NCBI RefSeq assembly: GCF_000372965.1
Contig: NZ_KB890024.1
Location: forward strand, 5,164,304-5,228,303
DNA from: Hoeflea sp. 108
GTDB taxonomy: Bacteria > Pseudomonadota > Alphaproteobacteria > Rhizobiales > Rhizobiaceae
Direction: 5' to 3'
DNA: 64,000 nt
Below the pieces are notes generated by a model. That model did no database searches. It was given only the letters and a program-made list of their open reading frames with translations, and was not told the origin of the DNA. Of the stretch, positions 32,003-40,509 are shown one piece after another. A program made the translations under genes and the position numbers. Each line of letters starts with the position of its first letter. The first letter of the stretch is position 1.

Positions 32003-33637
32003 ATGGGTCGGCTCCCGCCAGTGCGGGGCGGATCGGACTCAAGCTGCGAGGCAATCGTGTCGGACACGTCGCCAGCCAGGACGGAAGATAAGGCAGCAAC
32101 TGCCGAAACTGCCGTCGAATTGATCGGCATCACCAAGCGTTTCGGCGCCTTCGTCGCCAATGAAGACGTCAATCTTTCCGTCAGGCGCGGCGAGATCCAC
32201 GCCATCATCGGCGAGAACGGCGCCGGCAAGACGACGCTGATGAACATCCTCTTCGGCCTGTTGCAGCCCGACGAAGGCAAGATCGTTCTCAACGGCAAGG
32301 AAACGGTCGTTGCCGACCCGGCCACCGCGATCGATGCCGGGCTCGGCATGGTGCACCAGCACTTCAAGCTGGTGCCGTCTCTATCGGTCGCCGAGAACGT
32401 GTTCCTTGGCATGGAAATCCGCCGCAACGGCCTGATCGACCACACCGCCCAGATCGAGAAGACGCGCGAGCTGTCCGAGCGCTTCGGCCTCAAGGTCGAC
32501 CCGGAAGAGCGCGTGTCGCTGCTGTCGGTCGGCATCGAGCAGCGCATCGAAATCCTGAAGGTGCTGGCGCGGGGTGCCCGCACCATTATCCTCGACGAGC
32601 CGACAGCGGTGCTGACCCCGCAGGAGAGCCGCGAGCTGTTCCAGACGCTGCGCGGCTTCGTCGCCGGCGGCATGACGGTCATCTTCATCTCGCATCACCT
32701 CGAGGAGGTGATGGAAGTGTCTGACACGGTGACCGTGCTGCGCCATGGCAAGCATGTCGCAACCCGCCCGACGACAGAGCTGACCAAGGGCGACATGGTC
32801 CGCATGATGGTGGGCCGCGACGTCAGCTTCGATCGCCGTCCGCGCGAGAAGGTTTCAGGCGAGATCGTTCTCGACGTCAACAACCTCTGGGCTCGCGATG
32901 ACCGCCGCCTGCCGGCGCTGCGCGATGCGAGCTTCACGGTTCGCGCCGGCGAGATTGTCGGCATCGCCGGTGTCGCCGGCAACGGCCAGACCGAGCTGGC
33001 GGAAGTGCTGTCCGGCCTGCGCCCGGCAAGCCATGGCTCGGCCAGGCTCAAAGGCAGCGAGCTCACCGATTTGTCGCCGGCCGAAATCCGCGATGCGGGC
33101 TTCGCTCATGTGCCCGGCGACCGGTTGGTGCGCGGCGTCGACGGCAGCGCCTCGATTTCGTCCAATCTTCTGATGGGCCGCCAGTCCAAGGCGCCGTGGA
33201 GCCGCAACGGCGTGCTCGACTGGCGCGCCGCCGCCAGCCGGGCGGTCGAGATGATCAAGCGCTTCGACATCCGTGCCCGCGGTCCCGAGGACACGGTCAA
33301 GCGGCTGTCGGGCGGCAACATCCAGAAGGTGGTGCTGGCGCGCGAATTCACCAATGAGGCGGACTTCCTGCTCATCGACCAGCCGACGCGCGGCGTCGAC
33401 ATCGGCGCGCAGGAATCCATTCACGACGAGATCATGCGCCAGCGTGCCGCCGGCCGCGCCGTGCTCGTCATTTCGGTGCAGCTCGACGAACTGCTCACTC
33501 TGGCCGACCGCATCCTGGTGATGTTCAACGGTCGCATCATGGGCGAGGTCGACGGCGACAGCGCCGACAGCGAAAGGATCGGCATGATGATGGCAGGCCT
33601 GGAAGTTGACGCCGCGACCGGCGAGGTGGCGGCATGA
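32003..33637 (+). CDS. Nucleoside-type ABC transporter ATPase (two-domain, RbsA/YufO class)
   Basis: A 544-residue protein with two ABC domains. Domain 1 has Walker A GENGAGKTT (about 72) and Walker B TIILDEPTAVLTPQE. Domain 2 has the degenerate Walker A GVAGNGQTE, signature LSGGNIQKV and DQPTRGVD, as is usual for sugar/nucleoside importer ATPases. ATG 32003 has AGGTAGAG upstream; GTG 32057 with GAGG upstream would give 526 residues and a more usual N-terminus. It powers the two permeases that follow and overlaps the first by 4 bases. Confidence 0.93.
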   Translation: MGRLPPVRGGSDSSCEAIVSDTSPARTEDKAATAETAVELIGITKRFGAFVANEDVNLSVRRGEIHAIIGENGAGKTTLMNILFGLLQPDEGKIVLNGKETVVADPATAIDAGLGMVHQHFKLVPSLSVAENVFLGMEIRRNGLIDHTAQIEKTRELSERFGLKVDPEERVSLLSVGIEQRIEILKVLARGARTIILDEPTAVLTPQESRELFQTLRGFVAGGMTVIFISHHLEEVMEVSDTVTVLRHGKHVATRPTTELTKGDMVRMMVGRDVSFDRRPREKVSGEIVLDVNNLWARDDRRLPALRDASFTVRAGEIVGIAGVAGNGQTELAEVLSGLRPASHGSARLKGSELTDLSPAEIRDAGFAHVPGDRLVRGVDGSASISSNLLMGRQSKAPWSRNGVLDWRAAASRAVEMIKRFDIRARGPEDTVKRLSGGNIQKVVLAREFTNEADFLLIDQPTRGVDIGAQESIHDEIMRQRAAGRAVLVISVQLDELLTLADRILVMFNGRIMGEVDGDSADSERIGMMMAGLEVDAATGEVAA

Positions 33638-34674
33638 GCGACAGACTGCGCGCATTCTATGGCCAGATCATTGCCGTGGCGATTGCGCTTGCGCTCGGCG
33701 CGGTGATCATCGTGCTGATCGACGAAAGCCCGGTCAAGGTGCTCATGACGTTGCTCAAGGGTGCGTTCGGCGACCAGTCCAAGATCGCCGGCACGCTGTT
33801 GCAGACGACGCCGATCCTGATCTGCGGCATTGCCGCCTGCATCGGCCTGCGCGGCGGCATGTTCAATGTCGGCATCGAGGGCCAGCTTTTCCTCGGCGGT
33901 TTCGCCGCTGCCTGGGTCGGCTTCGCCCTGCCGCTGCCGGCCGGCCTGCATGTCGTGGTCGGCATGGCCGTGGCTGTGCTCGCAGGTGCCGCCTGGGTCG
34001 CGATCCCGGCCTATTTTCGCGCCCGCTATAACACCAACGAGGTGGTCTCGACCATCCTGTCGAACTACGTCGCTGTGCTGCTGACCTCCTATTTCACCAT
34101 CTTCCTGTTCAAACGTCCCGGCGGCTGGTCGGAGACCCCGCCGATCCTGCCCACGGCCTACCTGCCCGAGCTGTTTTCCTTCTCGCGCCTCAACTGGGGC
34201 CTTGTCATCGGCCTGGCGCTGGCGCTCTTCGTCGCCTGGTTCTTCCGCTACACCGCCAAGGGTTACTCGATCTCGATGGTCGGCTCGGCGCCGAAATTCG
34301 CCGAATATGGCGGCATCGACGTCAAGCGCCAGGGCTTCCTCGTGCTGCTGGCCTCGGGCGCTGTCGGCGGCCTTGCCGGCGGCATTGAGACGCTCGGCGT
34401 CCACCACCGCTTCATGGAGGGTTTCGCGCCAGGCTTCGGCTTCGATGGCCTCATTGCGGCGCTGCTCGCCAACGGCTCACCCATCGGCACCATCGTGACC
34501 GCGCTGTTCTTCGGCGCCTTGCGCAGCGGTTCGCTGCTGCTTGAGACCGACACCAACGCATCGCGTGAAATCATCACCGTCATCCAGGCCCTGATTATCC
34601 TCAGTGTCTCGGCGCAGGTCTTGATGAAGCGCCGCGGCGACAGCACCGCAGGAGAGCGTCGATGGAAGTTCTAG
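33634..34674 (+). CDS. Nucleoside-type ABC permease (YufP-like)
   Basis: A 346-residue integral membrane protein with about 8-10 helices. LLQTTPILICGIAACIGLRGGMFNVGIEGQLFLGGFAAAWVGF (about 50-92), NTNEVVSTILSNYVAVLL and GYSISMVGSAPKFAEYGGIDVKRQGF match the BPD_transp_2 nucleoside permeases. Start overlaps the ATPase stop by ATGA, and the stop overlaps the next gene by 13 bases. It forms the channel with the following permease. Confidence 0.92.
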   Translation: MSDRLRAFYGQIIAVAIALALGAVIIVLIDESPVKVLMTLLKGAFGDQSKIAGTLLQTTPILICGIAACIGLRGGMFNVGIEGQLFLGGFAAAWVGFALPLPAGLHVVVGMAVAVLAGAAWVAIPAYFRARYNTNEVVSTILSNYVAVLLTSYFTIFLFKRPGGWSETPPILPTAYLPELFSFSRLNWGLVIGLALALFVAWFFRYTAKGYSISMVGSAPKFAEYGGIDVKRQGFLVLLASGAVGGLAGGIETLGVHHRFMEGFAPGFGFDGLIAALLANGSPIGTIVTALFFGALRSGSLLLETDTNASREIITVIQALIILSVSAQVLMKRRGDSTAGERRWKF

Positions 34675-35642
34675 GCAGCCTGTTCAACGTCGCGCTGTTG
34701 GTCGCGACGCTGCGGATGACGGCACCCATCCTGCTCGTCGCGCTCGGTGGATCGTTCACCACAAAGGCCGGCATCTTCAACATCGGACTCGAGGGCCAGA
34801 TGCTGGTCGGCGCTTTCTTTGCCGTGCTCGGCTCGATCTGGTCGGGCTCGGCGCTGGTCGGCGTCGCCTGCGGCGTGGCGGCGGCGCTCGTCTTTGCCCT
34901 CGCATTTGCTGTGCTGGTAGTCAGCTTCCGCGCCAATGAGGTGGTCGTCGGACTGGCGCTTAACATCCTCGCCGGGGGCATGACCATTTCGCTGATGAAG
35001 GCGATCTTCGGCACGCGCGGCTCGATCGTCGGTCAGGGTATCGTCGGGCTGCCCAAGGTACAGATCCCCGGCGCCCGCGACCTGCTCGGCTCCTGGGCAC
35101 CGCTGATCAACGGCTTCACGCCGATGGTCTATCTCGCCTTCATCGCGGTGCCGCTGCTGGTGGTGCTCTATAAGCGCACCCGTCTCGGCCTCTATATCCG
35201 CGTCGTCGGCGAAAAGCCCGAGGCAGCCGAAGCGTTGGGCATCTCCATCACCCGGGTGCGCTACACCGCCTCGCTGCTGTGCGGCCTGCTGGCCGGCCTT
35301 GCCGGTGCGCATCTGTCGCTCGGCTACATCACCATGTTCACCGAGAACATGTCGTCGGGACGCGGCTTCATGGCCGTTGCCATCCTGATCTTCTCGGCCG
35401 GCGATCCGCTCAAGGTGCTGGCGGGTTGCCTGCTGTTCGGTTTTGCCGACGCCTTCTCGCTGCGCCTCCAGACCTTCGGTTTCCCCTCCTACCTGATCCT
35501 GGCGGTGCCCTATCTGGTGGCGCTGGTGGCGCTGTTTGCGTTGTCCTACCGCAGCCGGCCGAAGATCATCCGCGAAACACTGGAGAGCATGAAGAAGCTG
35601 CTCTCCGTCGAGAACAAGCCGGCTGGGACCGGCACCAACTGA
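34662..35642 (+). CDS. Nucleoside-type ABC permease (YufQ-like)
   Basis: A 326-residue second permease. MTAPILLVALGGSFTTKAGIFNIGLEGQMLVGAFFAVLGS (about 19-57), FRANEVVVGLALNILAGGMT and YIRVVGEKPEAAEALGISI mirror the first permease, as expected for a paralogous heterodimer. SD GGAGAG before ATG. The C-terminal tail is basic and cytosolic. A nucleoside hydrolase gene follows after 23 bases. Confidence 0.92.
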   Translation: MEVLGSLFNVALLVATLRMTAPILLVALGGSFTTKAGIFNIGLEGQMLVGAFFAVLGSIWSGSALVGVACGVAAALVFALAFAVLVVSFRANEVVVGLALNILAGGMTISLMKAIFGTRGSIVGQGIVGLPKVQIPGARDLLGSWAPLINGFTPMVYLAFIAVPLLVVLYKRTRLGLYIRVVGEKPEAAEALGISITRVRYTASLLCGLLAGLAGAHLSLGYITMFTENMSSGRGFMAVAILIFSAGDPLKVLAGCLLFGFADAFSLRLQTFGFPSYLILAVPYLVALVALFALSYRSRPKIIRETLESMKKLLSVENKPAGTGTN

Positions 35643-35665
35643 CGCTGAAGGATCGCATCAAGACC

Positions 35666-36682
35666 ATGGAACGCATTATCCTCGACGTGGATTCGGCTGG
35701 CGACGACATTCTCGCCGTGCTGTTTGCCGCGGCCAATCCGAACGTGAAGCTGGAGGCAGTGACCACCTGCACCGGTGCTGCCGGTCCCATCGAGCAGGTC
35801 ACCAATGTCGTGCTCAACACGCTGTCGCTTGCCAATCGCGACGACATTCCTGTCTATGCCGGCGCTTGGCGGCCGATCGTCGGCCATTCCAAGGCGGCGA
35901 TGGAAGCGCCTGTTCACTTCGAAAAGACGCTCACCGCCCGCTTCGGCGACCGCCTGAAGAAATTCAACCCGCCGGCTCCGACGCCAAGGCGCCAGGCGAA
36001 CCCCGGCCACGCCGTCGATTTCATCATCAAGACCGTGATGGCCAGTCCGGGCGAGATCACGCTCGTCACCACCGGCCCGCTGACCAATGCGGCGATGGCG
36101 CTGCTGCAGGAGCCGAAGATCGCCGGTGCGCTGAAGCGCCTGATCGTGCTCGGCGGTACCTTCACCACTCCGGGCAACATCACGCCTGTGACCGAATACA
36201 ACGTCTGGGCCGATCCCGAGGCGTCGCGCATCGTGCTCAACGCCGAGGTCGACAAGATCCTGGTGCCGCTCGACATCTGCGAGGACAACCGCGTCGCCAC
36301 CTCCATGCTGACGCGTGACGACATTGCCGACATGCAGGCAAGGGCCGAGAACAATCCGGTTCTCGACATGATCGCCGACGTGTTCCCGATCTACATCGAC
36401 ATCTGGCGCGAATTCTTCGGTCTCGTCGGTTTCCCGCTCGACGACGTCATCACTGTCGCGCTGGCCTTCGACCCCGAACTCGCGACGCTGACCGAGCCGC
36501 TGTTCGTCGACGTGCTGATCGATGGCACCGTCTCGCGCGGCCAGACGGTCGCTTACCGCGGCTTCCAGATCCTGCCCGGCGGCGGCCCCAAGACCACGCG
36601 CATCGGCATCGACCTCGACGGTCGCCGCTTCCTCGACATGTTCAAAGAAACCATCGCGCGCTTCGACCTGGCGGCGGAGTGA
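35666..36682 (+). CDS. Nucleoside hydrolase-like protein with an atypical active site
   Basis: A 338-residue protein of the inosine-uridine nucleoside hydrolase fold, which cleaves the N-glycosidic bond of ribonucleosides. The Ca-binding N-terminus reads DVDSAGDD (residues 7-14) in place of the usual DxDPGxDD, keeping the Asp residues. LVTTGPLTNAAMAL and VLGGTFTTPGNITPVTEYNVWADPEA match the family. Where most members have HDP/HDA near the C-terminus, this one reads FPLDDVITVA, so the usual His is Leu. It may have altered base preference. ATG 35666; a longer frame from 35279 is inside the permease gene. Overlaps a possible GTG of the next gene. Confidence 0.85.
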   Translation: MERIILDVDSAGDDILAVLFAAANPNVKLEAVTTCTGAAGPIEQVTNVVLNTLSLANRDDIPVYAGAWRPIVGHSKAAMEAPVHFEKTLTARFGDRLKKFNPPAPTPRRQANPGHAVDFIIKTVMASPGEITLVTTGPLTNAAMALLQEPKIAGALKRLIVLGGTFTTPGNITPVTEYNVWADPEASRIVLNAEVDKILVPLDICEDNRVATSMLTRDDIADMQARAENNPVLDMIADVFPIYIDIWREFFGLVGFPLDDVITVALAFDPELATLTEPLFVDVLIDGTVSRGQTVAYRGFQILPGGGPKTTRIGIDLDGRRFLDMFKETIARFDLAAE

Positions 36683-36693
36683 AGAGTGACATC

Positions 36694-37623
36694 ATGACAG
36701 CTACACCCATTCTCTTCGACTGCGATCCCGGCCACGACGACGCCATCGCACTCGTCATGGCGCATCGTTCGCCTGCCATCGATCTGCTCGGCGTCACCAC
36801 CACCTGCGGCAATGCCGAGCTGGAGAAGACCACCACCAACGCCCTGCGCATCCTCGAATACATAGGCGCCGGCGACGTGCCGGTCGCGGCCGGCTGCCAT
36901 CGCCCGCTGGCACGGCCGCTGGTGCTCGGCACCGCTGACGGCCCGAGCGGCCTCGAAGGCTCCCCTTATCTGCCGCAGGCGACCATCAAGCCTGTCGACC
37001 AGCATGCGGTCGACTTCCTTGCCGAGAAGCTGCTGGCATCGCCCGAGCCGCTGCTCGTCGTCGCCACCGGCCCGCTCTGCAACATCGGCCTCCTGATTCT
37101 CAAGCACCCCGAGGTGCTGCCCAAGATCAAGGAGCTGATCTGGATGGGCGGCGTGTTCTACCGCAAGAGCGAGATCATCACGCCGACCGAATTCAACGCC
37201 TTCTGCGACCCGGAGGCACTGAAGATCGTGCTCGATTCCGGCGTACCCATCCTAATGGTCGGCCTTGACGTCACCATGCAGGTGCTGGTCGAGGAAGAGC
37301 AGTATGCCGAGCTCGCCACCATCGACACGCCGCTGGGCAAGCTGGTCAACGACTGGCTACTGTTCTACGAGAAGCTGCACCGCAACTCGATGGGCGTCGG
37401 CGGCGCCATGCACGATCCGCTGGCCCTTGCGCTGGCGATTGATCCGACGCTGGTCAAGACCCGGCCGGCACATATTGCCGTGGACCTGACGGGCACCCAT
37501 ACCTTCGGCGCGACGGTTGCCGACTATTGGGGCGAACGTGGCGAGAAGGACAACGCCCGCATTGCCTACGAAGTCGATGCCGACCGTTTCTTCAAGCTCA
37601 TGTTCGATCTTCTGAGGGATTGA
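36694..37623 (+). CDS. Nucleoside hydrolase (canonical IUNH type)
   Basis: A 309-residue ribonucleoside hydrolase. FDCDPGHDDAIALV at the N-terminus is the canonical Ca/ribose site. TTTCGNAELEKTTTNALRILEYIG, VATGPLCNIGLLI, TEFNAFCDPEALKIVLDS and MHDPLALALAIDP, with the catalytic His (about 238), are all present. It releases base and ribose from imported nucleosides. I chose ATG 36694 (GAAGAG upstream); GTG 36679 in the same frame overlaps the previous stop. It is the last gene of the BMP transporter operon. Confidence 0.92.
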   Translation: MTATPILFDCDPGHDDAIALVMAHRSPAIDLLGVTTTCGNAELEKTTTNALRILEYIGAGDVPVAAGCHRPLARPLVLGTADGPSGLEGSPYLPQATIKPVDQHAVDFLAEKLLASPEPLLVVATGPLCNIGLLILKHPEVLPKIKELIWMGGVFYRKSEIITPTEFNAFCDPEALKIVLDSGVPILMVGLDVTMQVLVEEEQYAELATIDTPLGKLVNDWLLFYEKLHRNSMGVGGAMHDPLALALAIDPTLVKTRPAHIAVDLTGTHTFGATVADYWGERGEKDNARIAYEVDADRFFKLMFDLLRD

Positions 37624-37646
37624 ACGCAGCGTCGAACGTTGAAGGA

Positions 37647-37681
37647 GGGCGGCGGCGCTTACTTGGCGCCAGCCGCCGCCC
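37647..37681. terminator. Hairpin between convergent nucleoside hydrolase and msrA genes
   Basis: GGGCGGCGGC (37647-37656) pairs perfectly with GCCGCCGCCC (37672-37681); the loop can form an inner GGCGC/GCGCC stem. A short run of T on either side is weak, but the position between converging genes fits a bidirectional terminator. Confidence 0.65.
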
Positions 37682-37687
37682 GTTTCG

Positions 37688-38413
37688 TCAATTCGAAGCC
37701 TTGGCTTCCGAAACCAGGACCGGGTCACTGCGGTAGCTGCCGGGGAAAAGCCGCTTGAGATTCTCGATCTTCGGCAGGTCGTTGTAGACGATGTAAGGAT
37801 AGGTCGGGTTCAGGGCGAGGAAGTCCTGATGGTATCCCTCCGCGGGATAGAATGCATGTCCCGGCTCCACCTTCGTGGCAATGGCCCGGTCGAAGGTCTT
37901 GGCCCCATCCAACTGGGCAATATAGGCTTTCGCGACCATCGCCTGCTCGGCAGTCACGGGGAAAATCGCCGAGCGGTACTGCGTGCCGCTGTCAGGTCCC
38001 TGGCGGTTGAGCTGGGTCGGATCGTGCGCAACCGAGAAATAGATCTGCAGGATCTGCCCGTAGCTGATCTTGCGCGGGTCGAAGGTGATCTTGACCGATT
38101 CGGCATGACCGGTCGATCCGGTGCCGACAGTCTCATATTGCGCCGTCTGCTTGTCGCCGCCGGCATAGCCTGAAACCGCATTGCGGACGCCAGTCACGTG
38201 CTGGAACACGCCCTGCACCCCCCAGAAGCAGCCGCCGGCCAGTACTGCCGTTTCCGAACTGCCATTTGCCGGCTCGTCCAAGGCAGGCGCCGGAATGGCG
38301 ATGCCCTCCTCCGCCTTGGCGGGGGCAAGCAGGAGCGCGAGGCCTCCCGCCATACCCAGCAGGACAATGCGGCTGGCGTTGTTACTCCATGCGGTTGAAA
38401 GCAGCTTGAGCAT
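37688..38413 (-). CDS. msrA: Peptide-methionine (S)-S-oxide reductase, exported form
   Basis: A 241-residue MsrA that reduces methionine-S-sulfoxide in proteins. Catalytic AGGCFWGVQGVFQ has Cys at about residue 62. GYAGGDKQTAQYETVGTGSTGHAE and DPTQLNRQGPDSGTQYRS follow. The N-terminal SRIVLLGMAGGLALLLAPAKA is a signal peptide, so the enzyme acts in the periplasm. There it would repair oxidised envelope and binding proteins. SD GGGAG precedes ATG 38413. No MsrB gene is adjacent. Confidence 0.94.
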   Translation of the reverse strand: MLKLLSTAWSNNASRIVLLGMAGGLALLLAPAKAEEGIAIPAPALDEPANGSSETAVLAGGCFWGVQGVFQHVTGVRNAVSGYAGGDKQTAQYETVGTGSTGHAESVKITFDPRKISYGQILQIYFSVAHDPTQLNRQGPDSGTQYRSAIFPVTAEQAMVAKAYIAQLDGAKTFDRAIATKVEPGHAFYPAEGYHQDFLALNPTYPYIVYNDLPKIENLKRLFPGSYRSDPVLVSEAKASN

Positions 38414-38587
38414 TGGACACTCCCTGATCTTCAGCCGATGCCGGGTCGGATCGGCACGCTGGCGAACCCCTGGCTTCGGTGGGTACAGCAGAGAATACGC
38501 AACGTGGCCGGCAATTGTTGCGCCGGCATGCTGCGCCTCACGGGCAAGTGAACGCGCCGTGTCAGCCCATTGGCGTCGCCAGCGCTC

Positions 38588-39391
38588 TCAGGCCGCGCCG
38601 CGATGCCAGCGCAGCGACATACAGGACAGGCCGGCGTCGATCTTGCCGATCTCGGTCGTCTTCAGCGGCATGACGGTGTAGCCGAGCCGGTCGAGCATCT
38701 CGATGGTGCGCGGATAGTCCGAGCCGACCATCACCACGCCGTTGACGCGCAGCGCATTCGCTGCCGGTTCTTCGCCTGCCGGGATGGTCACCTGCCGGAA
38801 ACCATTGAATACGCCCGAGCGGCCCAGCCTTTCGGTGGTCAGCATCGTCTCGTCGTCGAGCAGCGAGCAATCGGTCTTGAAATGCAGCACGCCTTCGGGC
38901 GTCTGCACGATCTCGCCCTTGCGTCCAAGACGCTCGAGCCTCGAGATCAGCCCTTCTGCGCCGGCGCGGTCGGTGCGGGCCGACAGGCCGATCATCACGC
39001 CTTTGGGCGTCGTCAGCACGTCGCCGCCGTCGGCGTAGCCCGGTGAGGGCAGGTCGAGCACAGTGTCGAACATCGCCTTCAGCGTCGGCGTGATCTCTGC
39101 GGTTTCCTTGACCCGCGTCTCGGCGCCGGGCCGGAGCAGGACAGCACCCTCCGGGAAAACGAGCGCCGGGTCTTCGACGAAGATCGAATCTGGAAACGCT
39201 TCCAGCGCCGGCAGCACAGTCACCTCGACGCCAGCCGCCCGCATCGCCGCGATATAGGCCGCATGCTCAGCTCTCACGCCCTCATATGTCGGATTGCCGC
39301 GGTCGTCGGCGCGCAGGCCGTTGACCACCGAGCGTGCCGGCTCGCGCACGATCGCCGCGTTGAATTCGTAAACGGCTGGCTTCGATGTCAT
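38588..39391 (-). CDS. Dimethylargininase (DDAH)-like amidinotransferase-family hydrolase
   Basis: A 267-residue guanidine-modifying enzyme fold. The substrate Asp/Glu motif FVEDPALVF (about 71-79), the general-base His in LHFKTDCSLL (about 169) and the catalytic Cys in AGLSCMSLRW (about 258) are intact. The family converts N-methylated arginines to citrulline and methylamines in the cytosol. FNAAIVREPARSVVNGL is a typical N-terminus. It stands alone between msrA and an araC gene; both gaps exceed 100 bases. Confidence 0.88.
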   Translation of the reverse strand: MTSKPAVYEFNAAIVREPARSVVNGLRADDRGNPTYEGVRAEHAAYIAAMRAAGVEVTVLPALEAFPDSIFVEDPALVFPEGAVLLRPGAETRVKETAEITPTLKAMFDTVLDLPSPGYADGGDVLTTPKGVMIGLSARTDRAGAEGLISRLERLGRKGEIVQTPEGVLHFKTDCSLLDDETMLTTERLGRSGVFNGFRQVTIPAGEEPAANALRVNGVVMVGSDYPRTIEMLDRLGYTVMPLKTTEIGKIDAGLSCMSLRWHRGAA

Positions 39392-39504
39392 GTCGGTTGG
39401 CTCGTACTCGGAGTGGCGGGCAGGTTTGCCTCAACCTGCCCGAATTGGCGGGGCCTGTCGACGGGCAGGTCATGGTCCAGATATGGCGACAGCACCCTCG
39501 CGCG

Positions 39505-40335
39505 CTATTGACCTCTCGCGCGCCGAAACTCGCTTGGCGACTGGCCTGATATGCGCCGGAAGTCTCGGCTGAAATGGTAGGGATCGGCATAGCCGGAACT
39601 CAAGGCCACTGCTGATATCTTGGCGTCTGTGGAGGTCAAAAGCCGCTTGGCGAGGTTCATGCGCTCGTGGCGAATCCAGTCCATTGGTGTGGTGCCCGTC
39701 TTCTGGCGGAACTGCCTGTGCAACTGCGAGGCGCTGAGACTGGAGATGTCGGCCATGTCTTCGATCTGCCAGTTGCGGGCGATGTCGGCCCGGAGCGCCC
39801 GCATCAGCCGCTGGAGGCGCTCGCCGCTGTCTTCCTCCTGCTCGCCGCGCTCGGCAACCAGAAGTGCCACCAACTGGCTGACTATGGCGCTCGACAGCGC
39901 GTCGGTGGTTTGGCTGCGATGGGCAAGCTTGGAAAGCGCCTGCTCGAACAGCGGCTCGGCTGGGCTGGAGCTTGCGAAGACCGGCTGTTGTCCGACACGC
40001 AGGAAGGCGAACACCGCGTCGAGGCCATGGCCATCGATGCTCATCCAGAGGTAGTTCCAATGGTCGGCGTCAGCGTTGCAGCCATGGGCATATTGCATCG
40101 CCGTGTCGAGCCAGACGACGCTGCCGGCCTGGGCGGCAAAGCGCTGTCCGGCAACCTCGATCAGGCCGCGGCCGGACAGGGAAAGAATCAGCGTGTGGTG
40201 GTGGAAGCGGCGCGTCACCAGCCCGTCCTCGGCGGTGAAGCGCGTGCGCCCGGCAACGAGGATCTTGTAAGGATAGGCCTCCGCATGCCGGCCTGGCGTG
40301 TGAAACAGGATCTCGTCACGATGGTCTTCGGTCAT
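39505..40335 (-). CDS. AraC-family transcriptional regulator
   Basis: A 276-residue regulator. The N-terminal cupin-like sensor spans about 1-150 (RRFHHHTLILSLSGRGLIEVAGQ, then WLDTAMQYAHGC). The C-terminal pair of helix-turn-helix motifs spans about 175-272. Examples are ARNWQIEDMADISSLSASQLHRQFRQKTGTTPMDWI and ISAVALSSGYADPYHFSRDFRRISGQSPSEFR. It is divergent from the P450-ferredoxin-dioxygenase genes, with a 174-base shared control region. It is probably their activator. The inducer is unknown. Confidence 0.92.
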   Translation of the reverse strand: MTEDHRDEILFHTPGRHAEAYPYKILVAGRTRFTAEDGLVTRRFHHHTLILSLSGRGLIEVAGQRFAAQAGSVVWLDTAMQYAHGCNADADHWNYLWMSIDGHGLDAVFAFLRVGQQPVFASSSPAEPLFEQALSKLAHRSQTTDALSSAIVSQLVALLVAERGEQEEDSGERLQRLMRALRADIARNWQIEDMADISSLSASQLHRQFRQKTGTTPMDWIRHERMNLAKRLLTSTDAKISAVALSSGYADPYHFSRDFRRISGQSPSEFRRARGQ

Positions 40336-40509
40336 TTTTGCGCAGGCCGGTCAGCTCGTCCGTTGCTGGCGTTGTAGCGGCATGCCCACGACGATGCGAG
40401 TTTTATCCATCAAGGCGCGACTTCGGTGCATTCATATCGGCACCGTTGCCGCTAGCCTAAGGCAGGCTGCCGCATTGCGGCGGCTATCCATGTAAGTTGG
40501 AGCGACCAG

